Position numbers and translations under genes: made by a program
Notes under the pieces: generated by a model
Database searches by the model: none
What the model was told of the DNA's origin: nothing
Seen by the model: the letters and a program-made list of their open reading frames with translations, nothing else
DNA from: Dactylellina haptotyla
Lineage: Eukaryota; Ascomycota; Orbiliomycetes; Orbiliales; Orbiliaceae
DNA length: 64,000 nt
Assembly (NCBI GenBank): GCA_031310005.1
Contig: CM062385.1
Coordinates: 2,790,001-2,854,000 of the forward strand
Direction: 5' to 3'
Shown here: piece by piece, positions 46,803 through 59,700 of the stretch
Position numbering within the stretch: position 1 is the stretch's first letter
Layout of the letters: each line of letters opens with the position of its first letter

Positions 46803-48586
46803 TCAATTTCGCTGCTTTGTTTTCGACGCCTCACTCCACTCGGGATCCCTCATCTTCGTTTTCTATGCACTTCTTCTAAAATACGCCACCGTCAATTTTC
46901 GATACCCCTCGTACTCTCCAGCATCGTCTTTTACGTTTCAACACACATTACGACATTGTATTTAAACATCATTAAATACTTACTTACGAATTTCTCTTCC
47001 TCTTTTCAAAAACTAATAATTCTTTTTCTTCAACAAACCAAAAAGTCAGCAAAGGGGTTTTCCCTTTCTACGAAAAAAGGGAAAAAAGTTTTTAATGATG
47101 GAATACCCCCCATAGCACGATATACTAGGAGTTATTGGCGTTTCTCTTCTAATTTTGTTCCTTTCAAACCTTCCTACTCGCTTATTCTGGGGCAGAGATT
47201 TTATTGTGTGCCTCTGGCTCCTGCTTTCTCACCGCTACTCCTACAATCAACAAATTGTGGCAACGGTCGAGACGATTTGTCTTGTTGCAACCATATCCGA
47301 TCGTCAGCTATCTCGGTCCTCTGTCTCGATATTTTTTTCATCTGTGGCTATTAGCGAGTTCTAATCTTTTTTTATTTTCAACTTTACCTCTTTTGCTCTT
47401 TTGCTTCGGGTGTACTGTACGCTGTATGTCCTTATTCTTTCTTCGCTTCTTGACACTTTCCTTTCTCTTCCTCTGTGATATACTATAAAACAAAGCTTTT
47501 ATTGTTCCTCCTAGTTTTCTTTTTCTTCACTTGGAGCTGTAGCTTTTATTTCTTTACAGCTGTTTCTGCAACCTCCTTGGCTGAAGAAAGAAAACGGGAT
47601 GGAGTTTTCTCCTATGTTTTTGTTAAAAATAATTCTAGATAATATTTCTTATTCTTCTCGTCTACTTTCTCCTTCTCTATCTATCTCTTTCTCCATCTCC
47701 TATGTATCAGGGGTACACGTGTGGACGATATTTCTTTTTTTCCTTTCCTTTCCTTTCGTTGGGAATGTGCATGTGTGGACGCCTCGGACTTAACAGTCGA
47801 CTCGTTTACTATTTTGTAGGAGTGTTGATGTCCTCTTTTCTTATTCTCACGGGTTTCACTTGATTATTCTCTGCCATTTTAGTTGCGGATATCCTGGTCG
47901 AGAGTTTTTGCTTTTTCTCTCTTCTTTCTTTTATGATTTTTACTGTATGCACATGCGCTCTCTTTTTCTCGGATGTAATCGGTAGGTTGCTTTCGTTTCG
48001 TCCCTATTTCGTCTCTTTTTTAAAGCTTATAGATAGACTTCTTTTTGGGCTTCTCTCTCTTTTCCTCGGAGAGAGGCGTGATGCGGGAGATTCATTGGAA
48101 TGAGGGGTATTAAGTGGAGGGGAAGGAATGGGAGTGGGAATGGAGGGGGTAGTTAGCTGGAGATAATATAAATATGATACATATCAAAAAGAATTCATTC
48201 ATTCCCCGTTTATAATGATCTAAGAAGAACGTGAACTAGAATGCAGAACGTGATATATGCAAATTGTTTAAATATATAGATAAGTATATCGAACAAGCGC
48301 GCTTATCATATGTATATATATATATGTAAAAAACTCGATTATTGCTAGATCAATCTCCAAAACAAAGGGAACTTTTTTTTTTCGGTCTTCAAAAAAAATA
48401 TACTGGTATATATCAGATAAAATCGTTGACGATAAACGAATGGTATCCCTTTCATGATGATTCCCCAAAAACGCCAATTTGCCGCGCGACATAAAAAGCA
48501 CAACGGATACATGCGGAGTAAAAAATGATAATGCGAGATTCAGTTTAAAAAATGCTACAGATATGATCAAATATGATGATAGATGG
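46803..48586. other. Convergent intergenic region, pyrimidine-rich on plus strand
   Basis: 1.8 kb between the set1 stop and the 3' end of the minus-strand DUF3405-type gene. From about 47010 to 48060 the plus strand is strikingly T- and C-rich with repeated TTTCTTT/CTCTTTC patterns; the open frames within it (for example 46956-47354) only encode the Phe/Leu/Ser bias expected of such DNA. No gene is supported. A short TA repeat lies at about 48310-48326. Confidence 0.5.
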
Positions 48587-50300
48587 TTAGTACTGGCCAG
48601 CTACCGGATGTAATAGCGCTTCCGGCCGGCATACTTCTGGGTTATTGACCCATTCTTCCCAGAATGTCTGTGCTTCTTTTGCATCTGTGGAGTACTGTGA
48701 TAATTATCAGTATAAGTGTTCGCTTATGAGAATAGAGCAAGGGCACCTACACTCAAGTCAAATGCAACCTTATCCTGCTGCACCGTGATCGCATCATTGG
48801 CGCTAATCTTCGCAGTGACCCCGATGGACGGCGAATCCTCGAGGCTGTAGAGCGGATGCTGGTAGAAGAAGGTGGTGAGGTTCTTGTGCGCGGCTACCGT
48901 TGGCGGGAAGTATTCCGAATTGCAGTTTATCTTTTGCATGTTGACTGCTGCGAGAGCTTCGATCATCCGGCGGGAGAAACCACTATTCATCTCGTTAATA
49001 TCATTCACACGGAATATATAATGGGGGTTTTCAGATATGATTCGTACCCCATGGCACCTAAGCTCCTCCGAACCTTGCCTTTATCCTTCCCTTCGCCCTT
49101 GAAGAACTGCAAACACGCCCACTCCAGCGCCTCCCATTTCTCCTCTGGTTCCCTAGTAACATCAAAGGTAACCAGATCCGGCAGCTTTGGCAGCTGTTTT
49201 GCTGCACTACTGCCCAATTCCTGGTGGAACGCATACTCGTCCTCCACGCTCTGTAGTAACGTATCCCACCGGCCCATCAACCGCGTGTGCGTATTCACGA
49301 AATAGACAAATTCGTAATTTGCATAATCGTGCATGAACTTCTGCACAGCAACGTGCGTGTTCGAAGCGTACTTATCAAACGGCACGCCTTCGCCCAGGTA
49401 TCCCTTTAAATCATCGCTGTTGAACGTGATCGCCAATGGCCGGAAGGGCTCCGGGATAACATGATCCACGTAGTCCTTCTGCTCCGCTTTATCCCCGTCG
49501 ACGAAGACGAGGAGGTAGATGTGGTACCCGCCCAGCCAGCCGGCCTCGTTGATTAACGAGATTAAGGTGTGCCGGAAGTGTTTGTTCCAGCTCTGGCCTT
49601 TGGCCATGTGGACTACGAGTGCGCGTTTGATGCCCTTGTTGCAGCTGTTCACCGCGCCGAGAGAGCGAAGGAAACGCGGAACGGCATCGACGTATTGGCC
49701 GAAACGGTCCGTGTAGGTCCAGCATCCGGCGGAGGGTTTGCGGCCTACCGAGTAGAATTTCTTGAGGGATGTGCCTGGGAGTTTGGACTTTCGGCTGAGG
49801 ACGACATTGTCGCCGCGTACGACGTTGCATTTGACGGACGGTGTGGTGTCCCGGGCGAGTTTTCTGGCTTCCTCTGAGGCGGCCGGGGAGCAGGCGTACT
49901 TGGTGAGCACGTCGTTCAGGTTGAAGTTTTCGTCGTTTTCCGGGGTGAGGGCCGGTTTGGGGGCGGCGGTTACGTGGGGTGTGGGTTTACGTGAGGGTTT
50001 CGAGGGGATGACGCCATCTTCGAGGAGACCGGCGTCGATGCTGTTCAAGTCGCCTGCTTGTGCGGCCTTGTCGACCGATGCTGCGGGTGAAGGCTTGTTT
50101 TCCTTCACGGTGAGGGTTGAGGTTTGGAAGAGGGTTGCCGTATGTGTTACTTGGCAGGTCGAAGCTGCGACTGTGATTGCAGGAGCGCAGGTGCGGAGAA
50201 GAGAGTTTTGCGAGAGGGAGGTCGCTGAGAAGCCGAACCAGAGGGTGGTGATGGTGATGAGGGCGAAGCCCGCGGCGAGGATGAGCCGCTGGTTGGGCAT
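48587..50300 (-). CDS. DUF3405-type type II membrane protein (putative Golgi glycosyltransferase-like)
   Basis: Exons 50300-49048, 48982-48751 and 48694-48587 (introns of 65 and 56 nt) give 530 residues. The N-terminus is a signal-anchor (PNQRLILAAGFALITITTLW), then a Ser/Thr/Pro stem and a lumenal domain. The segments RALVVHMAKGQSWN, HTLISLINEAGWLGGYHIYL, PEPFRPLAITFNSDDL, YEFVYFVNTHTRLMGRWD, FSRRMIEALA and FWEEWVNNPEVCRPEALLHP correspond to the order I know from fungal DUF3405 proteins, which are predicted Golgi proteins related to glycosyltransferases; activity is unproven. The intron 1 donor (GTACGA) is weak. Without that splice the first frame stops soon after, so the model rests mainly on family order and phase. 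The two last exons are only 77 and 35 codons. Confidence 0.65.
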
Positions 50301-51151
50301 TTTGATATTGGGCTCCCTTACGAGCTAGCGGGTAAGATAATTATTACAAGTATTCTCGATAGAATAACACTGGAGCGCTCTTTGAGGGAGGGTATGTATA
50401 TAAGCCTAGGGAGCGGTCCTGGTTCGAGATCGGGGCGTGGATATCGTTATATGTCAACGTGCATCCGATGCGATGAGCGAGGGCCAAGACGGTGATGTGC
50501 TTGCTATTGGAGATAACGACGACGAGTATCGCGATTGTTGGATGAGGTTCGGGCGACCATGGTTCCGTCTATTCGGCCATGGTATGGAAGGAGGAGGAGA
50601 TGAGGTCGTCGAGGAAGTCGGAGCTGAAAGGGCAGAACAAGTCCGGCGGCGGTGAGATGGAGGTTGTTTTTGGAATAGCTGCGCCCGCGCCACGCTGCCA
50701 AAATGCAACACCCGCAACGCATCATGAGAATGCAAATACCATCGGCCGATGCACACGAAAGAGAACACGCCGAGGTTCCTTGAAGGCGCGGGACCATGGC
50801 TACATTGCTACCCCTGTGGACACAGTTTCATATGTGGCGCCTGCAGCTGGCGTCCTCCAGGAACTGGTATCGCAGAAGCTTATCAGCGGTCTAGACAGCG
50901 CGGGTGTGGATAAGGGGCCAGTGGCCCGCTAGCTCGCAAGCGCCCGCGCTCGCAGACGGAGGTTAACGCTGGCCAAACGTGTTGATTCGCTGTGCTGTAG
51001 AACCCCACGGTGGTGCATGGTGCAGGTACGCAAGCTATAAAGAATGGCCTCCTCCGCTTTCAGGTTTCGAAATTCCCACCCCTCCCGGCCAGCCTGAGTC
51101 GAATCCCCAATAATCAGGGTTCCCCGTTTCATCTCGATCGACTTCGCCATA
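50301..51151. promoter_or_regulatory. Divergent promoter region
   Basis: 850 bp between the start codons of the DUF3405-type gene (-) and the F-box/2EXR-like gene (+). The left end has a TATATA-like run on the minus strand near 50396-50401. Open frames inside are overlapping and featureless. Confidence 0.4.
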
Positions 51152-52475
51152 ATGCCGTCAGTTGCACCCGCTGCCCAGGACCCTGTCCGTCGCGATAGCA
51201 AGGCCAAGCGTCACTCGCGGCGTATCTCAAAGTTGTTCGGGTTGAACGACAGGGAGGTACCGGAAACAAAATCTGCATTCCCATTCCTCGCTCTGCCCCG
51301 AGAGATAAGAGATGAAATTTATTCCTACGTACTTTTGTTCGACAACGACCCGCTCCTCTCTTTCATCAGCATGAAGACTCCCAATTTTAACAAATTCGAC
51401 GGTGTCACGTTCCCGCCAGCTTCGAAGGGCGGGAAGCTCTCGATTCTCCAAACTAATCGGCAAATCCACGAGGAGGCTACGGATATATTCTACCGCCAAA
51501 ACACTTTCCCTATGCGCATCGTATTTAGAGGTTATCAGGGTTCTCACCATGATGGGTACACTCTATACGTATCCTGCTCGACGCCGTGGGAAGACTTGAA
51601 ATATGAATTTAAGAAATATCCCTCGTAAGTCCTACCTTGACTGGTCCCCACATGTCTTAAATCTAGAATAATTACTAATTTGGCAAAGTAGTGTTACTGG
51701 AGAAGAGCCGTATTGTAGCTACCAAGTCTCTGAAAACTTCAATGAAGACCCCACGCAGACTTGGTACGTCAGAAGGGATGACGCTGAAACTTCAATCTTC
51801 CCGCTACCTCGCTATCGTAACCTTTTACGAAAGTTCAGAGTAGAAGTAATAGACGCTCGCGAAAGCGCCGACTGTTGGTACCAAAGAAGAGGCTTGGACG
51901 AGCTACGGCACGTTCTCATCCCGTTCGTCAGCCGTCTGCGCAAGCTACTTGGAGACACTGAAGAAAAAATCAACATGGACGTGAACATCCTATCGCCTTG
52001 CTTCGGTGACCGAGAGCTATGGGATTGGATGCACATTCTTCGCGAGCCTCCATCTTACTATCAGCAGCTAGTCGAAATGGTCTGGCCGTTGACAAGAGGT
52101 GCCTGGGCTTGTAATATCAGTATACCGCAAACCGTGGGCATCGAGGTCTTCACCGGTCTCCAGGAAAAGTCACTCAAGTCCTGCACTGAGAATCCCGGCT
52201 TCGAACCCGAAGAAGAAGAAGAAATGGAGTATATGGAAATTCCTTCCGTCAAGTCCGGTCTCGTCTTCGCGATGAACAAGGGAAGACTGGTGTTCGCTCA
52301 GGAATGCCTGAGAACGACCAGCACTGGTTCATTCATGTTCCCCAAGGGTGACTATCATATCCCAGGACAGCCACGACCGATTGTCGGGGACATTGTGGGG
52401 ATCACCCCGTCGAACGATGGGATATTCTCCAAGCTCAAGATCAAGCGGATTAGTCAAATCCTCAACCGATTTTAA
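51152..52475 (+). CDS. F-box-like/2EXR-type fungal protein
   Basis: Exon 1 (51152-51624) and exon 2 (51689-52475) are separated by a 64-nt intron (GTAAGT donor, TTACTAAT branch, AAAG acceptor), giving 419 residues. The N-terminal third holds FLALPREIRDEIYSYVLL, the hallmark of a very large fungal family (2EXR or F-box-like), followed by LSILQTNRQIHEEATDIFY, the second conserved block. Function of the family is not established; roles in protein turnover are assumed because of similarity to F-box helices. The acceptor is a tandem AAG-TAG pair three bases apart, so isoforms with one Ser more or less are possible. The end of the protein is basic. The start is the first ATG and lies 48 codons before the conserved motif. 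Confidence 0.8.
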
Positions 52476-53304
52476 GCTTCTTCTCCTTTTTTTCTTTTCC
52501 TTTTGCTACAGTTTTATTTTTTAAAAAAATATTTGTTTTGTTCTGATTTGGTTTGCATGCCCCGGATACCACTTCTTCAGCGATTCGATTGTAAAATATT
52601 TTATTTCTTCTCTAAGTTCTTCCTTCGATTCTTGTATAAATCATTTATGTATATAATATAATGTGTGAATATGACGAATTTTCTTATAATGCTTATGCCT
52701 TTGACTGGCTTCCGCATGTTGGGTGCCGCCTTGAATTTAGACCTGGAAGAAATTGACCGTTCATCTAGCCAGGCATATGGGTTACGAGACTGGCGTATGG
52801 AAGCCTTCACAGTGGACGGTCTAACGTGCGTTGTCGCGACCAGTTGGTTTCTCCACCTCTCAGCCCCTCAAACTGTGCAGGAAGGCTGATAGATTTTGCT
52901 TCGATGGCCCAATATTAATACGCTAGGTGTGCGGTGACGGCCTTTAAAATCGGGTCGCTGCCCTCATCCTCGCGATCGCAGGATATTTTTCTGCAAAAAA
53001 CCTACTCCTCCATCTGTGGCTGTCTCTAGGTCACATACTGGTGAATCGCACCTTGACATCTCCAGCCCGATTCTCGAGACCTAGAAAGACCGCAAAGGAC
53101 CCCGCGCGCGAGCCTCCCTTCGAAATATATCCCGCGCTCCTGATAAAACCCGTTCAAACTAGGGGCACCAGTTGAGGAGCTAGTGGTAGCGGCAACCCTC
53201 GACGTAGTAAAATACGAACAAATAAACCACACGAGTACCCACTCACTCGATCTATAGAAAGCGAGATTGCGCAGCCCTGAGGGGCGGCCACATAGGGGAT
53301 CAAG
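52476..53304. other. Intergenic, no gene recognised
   Basis: About 830 bp between two plus-strand genes: the 3' flank of the 2EXR-like gene and the promoter of the TPR-like gene. A frame at 52665-52889 (74 codons, MNMTNFLIMLMPLTGFRM) has no clear context or family and I do not call it. Confidence 0.45.
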
Positions 53305-56300
53305 ATGCTGCGGTCTCAAAATCCTTTGGCTGGTCGGCAGTCGGTACCACCTGCGCCGTTAGAGGGTCCCACAGTCGAACACTACGATGGAGCCGATTTT
53401 CGGAAGAACTTTTCTGTCATGCAGATTAATGTCAGAGAGAATGCTACAAGTGGCTCCAAACAAACAATACGGAATGAAGCCCTGGTACAAGTCGAGGGAA
53501 GATATGAGAACGCAGCGCAGTCGAAGGACACAAGTGAAAACTCCCAGCCGCGACCCAATCATCACGAAGAATATCCAACAGACCGAAACCGACGTCAGCA
53601 AGAAGATGAAGTTTCCTACGAGAAACAAGAAAGTACGGTTTACAGCAAGAAACAAGAAACAATTTCCAACGGAAAGCAGGTCGCATCAATTGAAGTCCAA
53701 ACTCGAGAGGAACCATTACGGCCTGGACGGGAGGGAAGCTCTGCAGAAACCACCCAGGCCTCAATGCGGAGGACAGGATACTCAACGGAAGAGATACATA
53801 CTATGATGGTGACCCCACTAATCGAACGGAACCATGAGCCACCGGGGAACCTCAAAGACCCTGATGGAACACAGGACCCCGAAATTCAGGATATTCCACA
53901 AATTAAGCCAGCACTTGAAGATAAACAGCCGATCGATCTTATTCAAGTGGGATTTGTGAGATACCTCGCCGAAAAAGCATTATACGAGATTCAAAAGGAC
54001 AACAACAAAGCAGCTGAACCTTATATTGAGAGATTGGATTCCATCTCGGGAACAGCAATAGTAGTAGCAGAGCTGAAAAACCAAAAATATGTTCGAATAG
54101 TAGATCGTGGGATTGAGATCTTGGAAAATCCAACCAAGCCCTTTCCCTTCGACTTGCTCAAGGAGCTTGATACAATCGACGCTGAAGGTTACAAAATCGA
54201 ACTTTTGACTAGTATTGTAGAGAAGTATCTCGAAAAACTGGGCGGTGGTCTTGGACCCTTCCCTGGACCAGACCAAAGCCAGCAGATTATAATCGACAAC
54301 ATCGAACATTTTTTCAGTATTACTCCAGATATTTTAACTACGTTTAACAGGACCTCTTGGCCGACCCTTGATATGGATCATGCATTAAAAACATTAAAGC
54401 TCCAAATCTCAGAGCATATATTTGCCGCCGGCCTGAAAGAAGCTGAGTCGTTGAACAACAATTTAATTCCAACTTCACACGCTGATTTGGATTATATTTG
54501 GTTGAACAATGATAAGCGGGAAAAAAACGAAAAATCCAAGCTCAAGGAGACAACCCCGAAATATCTAGACAGCTATATCGAAATTCTCTTCTCGGACACC
54601 CTCAAGGGCGTTTCTCATTATCCTGCGGAGCTTTGTAGCCGTGCGGCCGAAGAATATCTCAAACATGCCTTAACTCGGATGGGGATAATAAACACGGTTT
54701 TGCATGATCTAGATATGGCCAACTACTACCTCGCTGTGATAAAGACTCGTCGCGCTCACCCAGATCTACTTGGCACTCAAGCAATCGATGAATCTATAAC
54801 TTATCATATCTCTCAAGATTATAGTAGCATTAATCGTCCCGAATTACTAAAGCTTCACTCTCGAGTCCTCAAGGCACTTGAAGATCACTACAAGACGGCA
54901 ATCGTCAAGTTTCTTTCAGATCTGCCCGCGCCCATTCGGTGGACGGCTGCTTGGCGTTATTTCACGGCGCTCCGAAGGTTTTGGGTTTCGAATGATGATG
55001 CCGAAACCTACAACTGGCGCGCAACTGAGCTCTACGTTGCTGTGGATTACGATTCCTGGACTTCAATCCAAGGGAAATACGCGAATGAAATTAAATACGA
55101 CCGCCTCTCTGAGACTGGGAAATTCCTCTACAACTTTAGTTGCGCAAAGATTGCATACTTTTATGAACGGGATCTCAAAGCTGCGCTTGAATACTGTCAA
55201 AAGGCGCTTGCTACGAATGAAAAGAGCGTACCGCTCTACACCAGCAAGTTGTATGTCTTCTACTTAATGGCGAGGATATATACTCGGCGGGGAATGGAAT
55301 TGGATGCAGACTACTATTACTCACTGATACCCGGGCTTGGTACTCTGGTGTTTGATGAAAGAGTCGTCTACGGGAGATGGGGTAGGATGTTCACGACTGC
55401 CAAAGTTGACATGTCACGAGGGAAGCTTGTAATTGATGACGAAACCTTCGAAGATATAAAATTAAAATTGTTTGTTCAAGGGGAGTGGTCCGATGCAGAT
55501 AAAATGAGGTTTATGCGGGGCCTCTTCTCAGGTATTTTGCATAGCCGAAGAACCTGAACATTTTATTCTGCGGTAATACAACTAACCATGTGTATTTAGA
55601 TGACGTTTCCTGGGCAGAGGTACCTAGAACCCGTTTTTCCATCCCATCAGGCCATCTTGTTGGTAAGAAGATGTCCAACAGTTCATTTTTAGACCTGATA
55701 TGTATAACGGGACCAACGGACTACCTTCGCATTGCCTTGGAAAACCCATGGCTTAACGTTCTCCGACAATCTGAGACTGGATTAACAGTGTTAGCTTCAG
55801 CCGCCCAAGTATACGATTATGATAAAGTTCAACTCCTACTTAACCGAGAAGCCAAAATCGACGCGGTAGACAAATTTGGGAATAATATCTTACACTATAT
55901 GCTGAACTTTTTTTCTGGCATACCTTTAGAGGGAGCGCGTATCAAAGATACATTATTACTTGTAATGGACTCACTAGAAGAAGTTTCACGGACAAAAGGC
56001 AGGGGACCACCGATGATAAAAGAGATGAACCGCGGACTGGACAGGCCTTACGATTTCCTTGGTGAATCGCTACGCAAAGAAATTGATACCGATAAGGCCA
56101 AAGATGACCCGACGTTATATTTAATGAGATTTTATGAAGCATATAGCGCACTTAATTTGCACCATAGCGCGGCAGGTAACTGGCCTAGTAGCAAATTCAA
56201 TCGCTCTCATGATCATGACGCGAACCGACGGGCGCTAGAGTATCGAATACTGCAGGCGAGTTCGAAACTTGTACAGAAATTCAAAGAAGCGCAATCTGGA

Positions 56301-56603
56301 AAAGCGCCAGTGGAGCGGGCGAAAGCGCAGGAAGCGCCAGTGGAGCGGGCGAAAGCGCAGGAAACGCCAGTGGAGCGGGCGAAAGCGCAGGAAACGCCAG
56401 TGGAGCGGGCGAAAGCGCACGAAGCACCAGCTGAGATAAAACCAGTTGAACATGAGCCTGTAAAAGAAGAGGGCGGGCGGTCTTCAGTATCTAGTTACAA
56501 TGCTATTCAGAGGGCTCAGCAGACAAATTATCGAGATCAACCTGGAAAATCGGATAGTAAGAAAAAGAATCGGATAGCAGTGTTTATTAAAAGGGTTTGG
56601 TAA
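53305..56603 (+). CDS. Large unrecognised protein, TPR-like and ankyrin-like segments
   Basis: Exons 53305-55531 and 55600-56603 join across a 68-nt intron (GTATTT donor, ACTAAC branch, TTTAG acceptor) into 1,076 residues. Residues 1-210 are polar and probably disordered. From about 215 to 740 the protein is helical; around 635-700 a TPR-like pair is visible (GKFLYNFSCAKIAYFYERDL, AALEYCQKALATNEKSVPL, YLMARIYTRRGMELDADYYY). Exon 2 contains an ankyrin-like segment (GLTVLASAAQVYDYDKVQLL, AKIDAVDKFGNNILHYML), then four copies of a ten-residue repeat APVERAKAQE and a basic C-terminus. No enzyme motif is seen, and I do not recognise the family. Taken separately, the two frames would be an ordinary-looking gene and an ATG-less frame; the intron joins them in phase. 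The gene is convergent with the deaminase-MYND relic. A role in protein-protein scaffolding is inferred from the repeats only. Confidence 0.6.
56304..56423 (+). repeat. 30-bp coding minisatellite, four copies
   Basis: Four tandem 30-bp units (GCGCCAGTGGAGCGGGCGAA is the first 20 bases of the unit) encode APVERAKAQE, with copies 3 and 4 starting ACG and copy 4 ending CAC GAA. A degenerate fifth copy follows. The near-identity of copies points to recent expansion or ongoing homogenisation within the last exon of the TPR-like gene. Confidence 0.9.
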
Positions 56604-56759
56604 TGGATAGAGCCTTTCATATTTACTATAGTTTTTGAGCATGTATATTTAGCCAATAAGATGCGCTTCCAGTGGATGCTAGGCACACAAAACATTAATA
56701 CCTTTTGGAAATTAGGATACTCTAGTTTAACTAAGCTTTCATCATATTGTCCGAATTTT

Positions 56760-59700
56760 TCAAGCTAGTATCTTCTTATAAAGATTTCGAACTAAAACTA
56801 CGGCGAGACATATTTTAATTAAACCCTTCAGAATCGCAGATATATCCCATGAAGTACCCTTCGCCCAAACGGGGCTATCATACCCACATTTTACCATGTT
56901 TTCTCGTTTAAAAGATCTCATCGCCGCTTCTCTCACTACCTCACTATTTTTCAATCCCATTCTGCTCGCATCTTCAAACATACGAGAGACTACCTGCTTG
57001 GCAAAATAACTCATCACCTTCACATTTTCAATGTCTAAGTCCTCATCATCGTCCCGGACAGCCAAGACATTTCCAAGATCTTGATTCCAATAGAATGGAA
57101 TATGACCCCAGCCCATGCTCTTCGAGTTGATATTTATCATTGGAGACGCGGCGTTTTGGTTGCTGTTTAGCTTTTCGTCCTCATCCCACCCTGGCATGTT
57201 AATCCAAGAATCGGTATCTTGATATTTCCAAAGTCTAACTGGCAATCCAAGTATTTCCGACAAATTCGATGTAAATACTCCTGAATTCTGCAAGCCCCGA
57301 CGTGCTGGATGCGTTATTGGAACCTCAACAGAAACAAACTCTTCGGAGCCTTAGATCTTTTGTTCTCCATATCAGCAAAATTTAACTCCCCGAGTGTTCG
57401 TAACTTTGCGATCGGCTGGGTTTGTTGGGCTTTCTGGAGTATACGTTGATGTCGAACCAACGAATGAGTCAAGGATATGCCGAAAGTCGGACAACGTGAC
57501 ATCCTCGAACTTTGCATCTGCATTTATGCGTATTGCAATTAAAGTGCCGTATACGCGGTCCAAAGTTGCACCCGATTCGCCAAGGGATGCTAGAAAGCTT
57601 TGATTGACGACAGGACCTGTAATCAAGTCTTCTCTCGAACTCAGACCAATTTCAATAGTGTATCCAATTTTCAGGGCTTCCCAATTTGAATTCCGACGTC
57701 CGAGTCGCCGATTGCGGATAGGGTTAACGTCTATGGGAATACTCTTACAAAAGGGGAGGTCCCCGAGTCCCAAGTAAATGTTTGTATGCAAAATTTGGTT
57801 ATTCCTGCCTAATTCATCCTCAAAGTCCAAGCAATCTAACCAGACTACCTCTGGCTTGTGCTTACATACTGGAAAGAATATTGCTCGTTTGTGGTCAGGT
57901 GATGGTCTGGGACTTTGTTCTGCAAAGGCCTTGCAGATGAGTTTGTGAGAGGGCCAATCAGCCGCCTGGCAATCTCGAGAGCAATACCAAGAGCTTTTGC
58001 AATATGTGCACAGTGTGGCGACCAATTCATTACACATTACACACGAATTCTCCGGATAAAGTTGTAGCTTAGCGGATGATATTGTGTTGCCTTGCCTATA
58101 TCCAACAAAACGTGGTTATTAGTGTTCAGTGCTCGGAGCCACTCATATATAGGAAATTTCAACATTAGATAATAATTCCAGTGATCTCACAAGATTTGGC
58201 GCTGTCTTCTTTGCGCGTCTTCGATCTCTCGAAAAGCTCTTACTTTCTCCTCTCTTGCTGCTAATTCCTGCTCGGTATATGGCGAAATATCTGATACAAT
58301 CTTAGATTGAGATACGTGGGGTTGGAACGGAGCCTTTTTGCTTCGAGCGATAGGAAGGTTAAGAAGTTCTTTGATCCGGTCTATTAGATAACTTTCGAAC
58401 GAAACGAATGCTTCCTCAGCGTCTGCTGATTTAGATGTTGGGATCCCCCAAGCTGAGTAACACATTCCATGTCTCCCACGAGTATATATCGGGTTGGGCA
58501 GTGATTGGAGAAACGAGTTACAAAGCAAACAAGCCCTTTTGCTGCTTCCGAAATATCTTAATTCGGGATCTAAACTTGGCGCTTCTTCATATCGCATAAA
58601 AAGCGCCATCTCTGCGTGTAACTTCGGACATGTAAAAGCACTGTTAAATCTCGATCCATATTGACCAAGCGTCAATTTCTCGTTCGTGGTTAGGGTGCCA
58701 TTTTTAAGGCGTGACCAGGCTTCAGAGATTTTATACGGTATCCCTCATCAATTCCTATCTCTGGTTTCGGAGTTACTGCGATAAATCTAACGTTGCGGAA
58801 TTGTGGGTAGTGAACTGCTATCCGACGTATAATCCTACAATCAATTATAGGTCTTGCCAAAAGTCCAAGTTGCTTGGTAATGATAGCTCCCTTAAAAACA
58901 CCAAAAATACTCTCCAATCGAAGCTCGACGGATTTATCAATAGTCATAAAGCATTCGTAAGCTCGGAGGGCTAGTATATGATTTCTTAGAATCTTGACTC
59001 CGTGCTCTCTGGCGATAAGACTGACGAGGTCAAACCAAGACTTTGGTTTTGGTAAGTCGCGGAAGGAAGATAACTTCTGCTTGCCTAGAAGTTTTCGATG
59101 ATCAGATTCATTTTGATTTCCAAATTCCAAGTCTATGGGGGGTTCTGGATTTGAGACCAGACTCAGGATCGGTCCAAGAGTTTCCTTTAGACATTTGACC
59201 CAATTGTCCCCCCGTCGCCTATTATATTGTACGGATATATGCTCAAAATCATTTAAGGGTTCTGTCGAGAGATGCATCAGCACTGTATATTCCAGGTTTG
59301 ACGAAATGTGAATAAATTCACCTGGATCTGCGCTTGTGGCGAGATAACTCCTTAAGTGATCACAATAGCCTTCTTCTTTCGGCCGGAATCCGCTAGTCCC
59401 GAGATCGAAAGAGGCTTTGTTGACTCCAAAGCAGTCGTTGCGTGCGATATCTATTTCTATAAAGTCCTCGTGTTCGCGTAGAGCTGTTGCGGTAACATAG
59501 TTCCACCCTTTATCTGGTGAGAATAACTAGGCAATGCAATCTAAGAATTTCTTAGATCGACTAGACTCTTCCGGTCCCTGTAGTATAGTCGCCCTTTCAG
59601 TCGCAGTATCTTCAATCGGGAAGTCGCAATCGTTCACTTCTTCATGATATGCGTGCTTGGACTCTAGTCCTTCGGAAAAGCTGTTACCATTAGATAAATA

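Noticed and set aside
46956-47354. 132-codon frame in the pyrimidine-rich stretch after set1
   Set aside because: Phe/Leu/Ser bias follows directly from T/C-rich DNA; no domain or gene signals.
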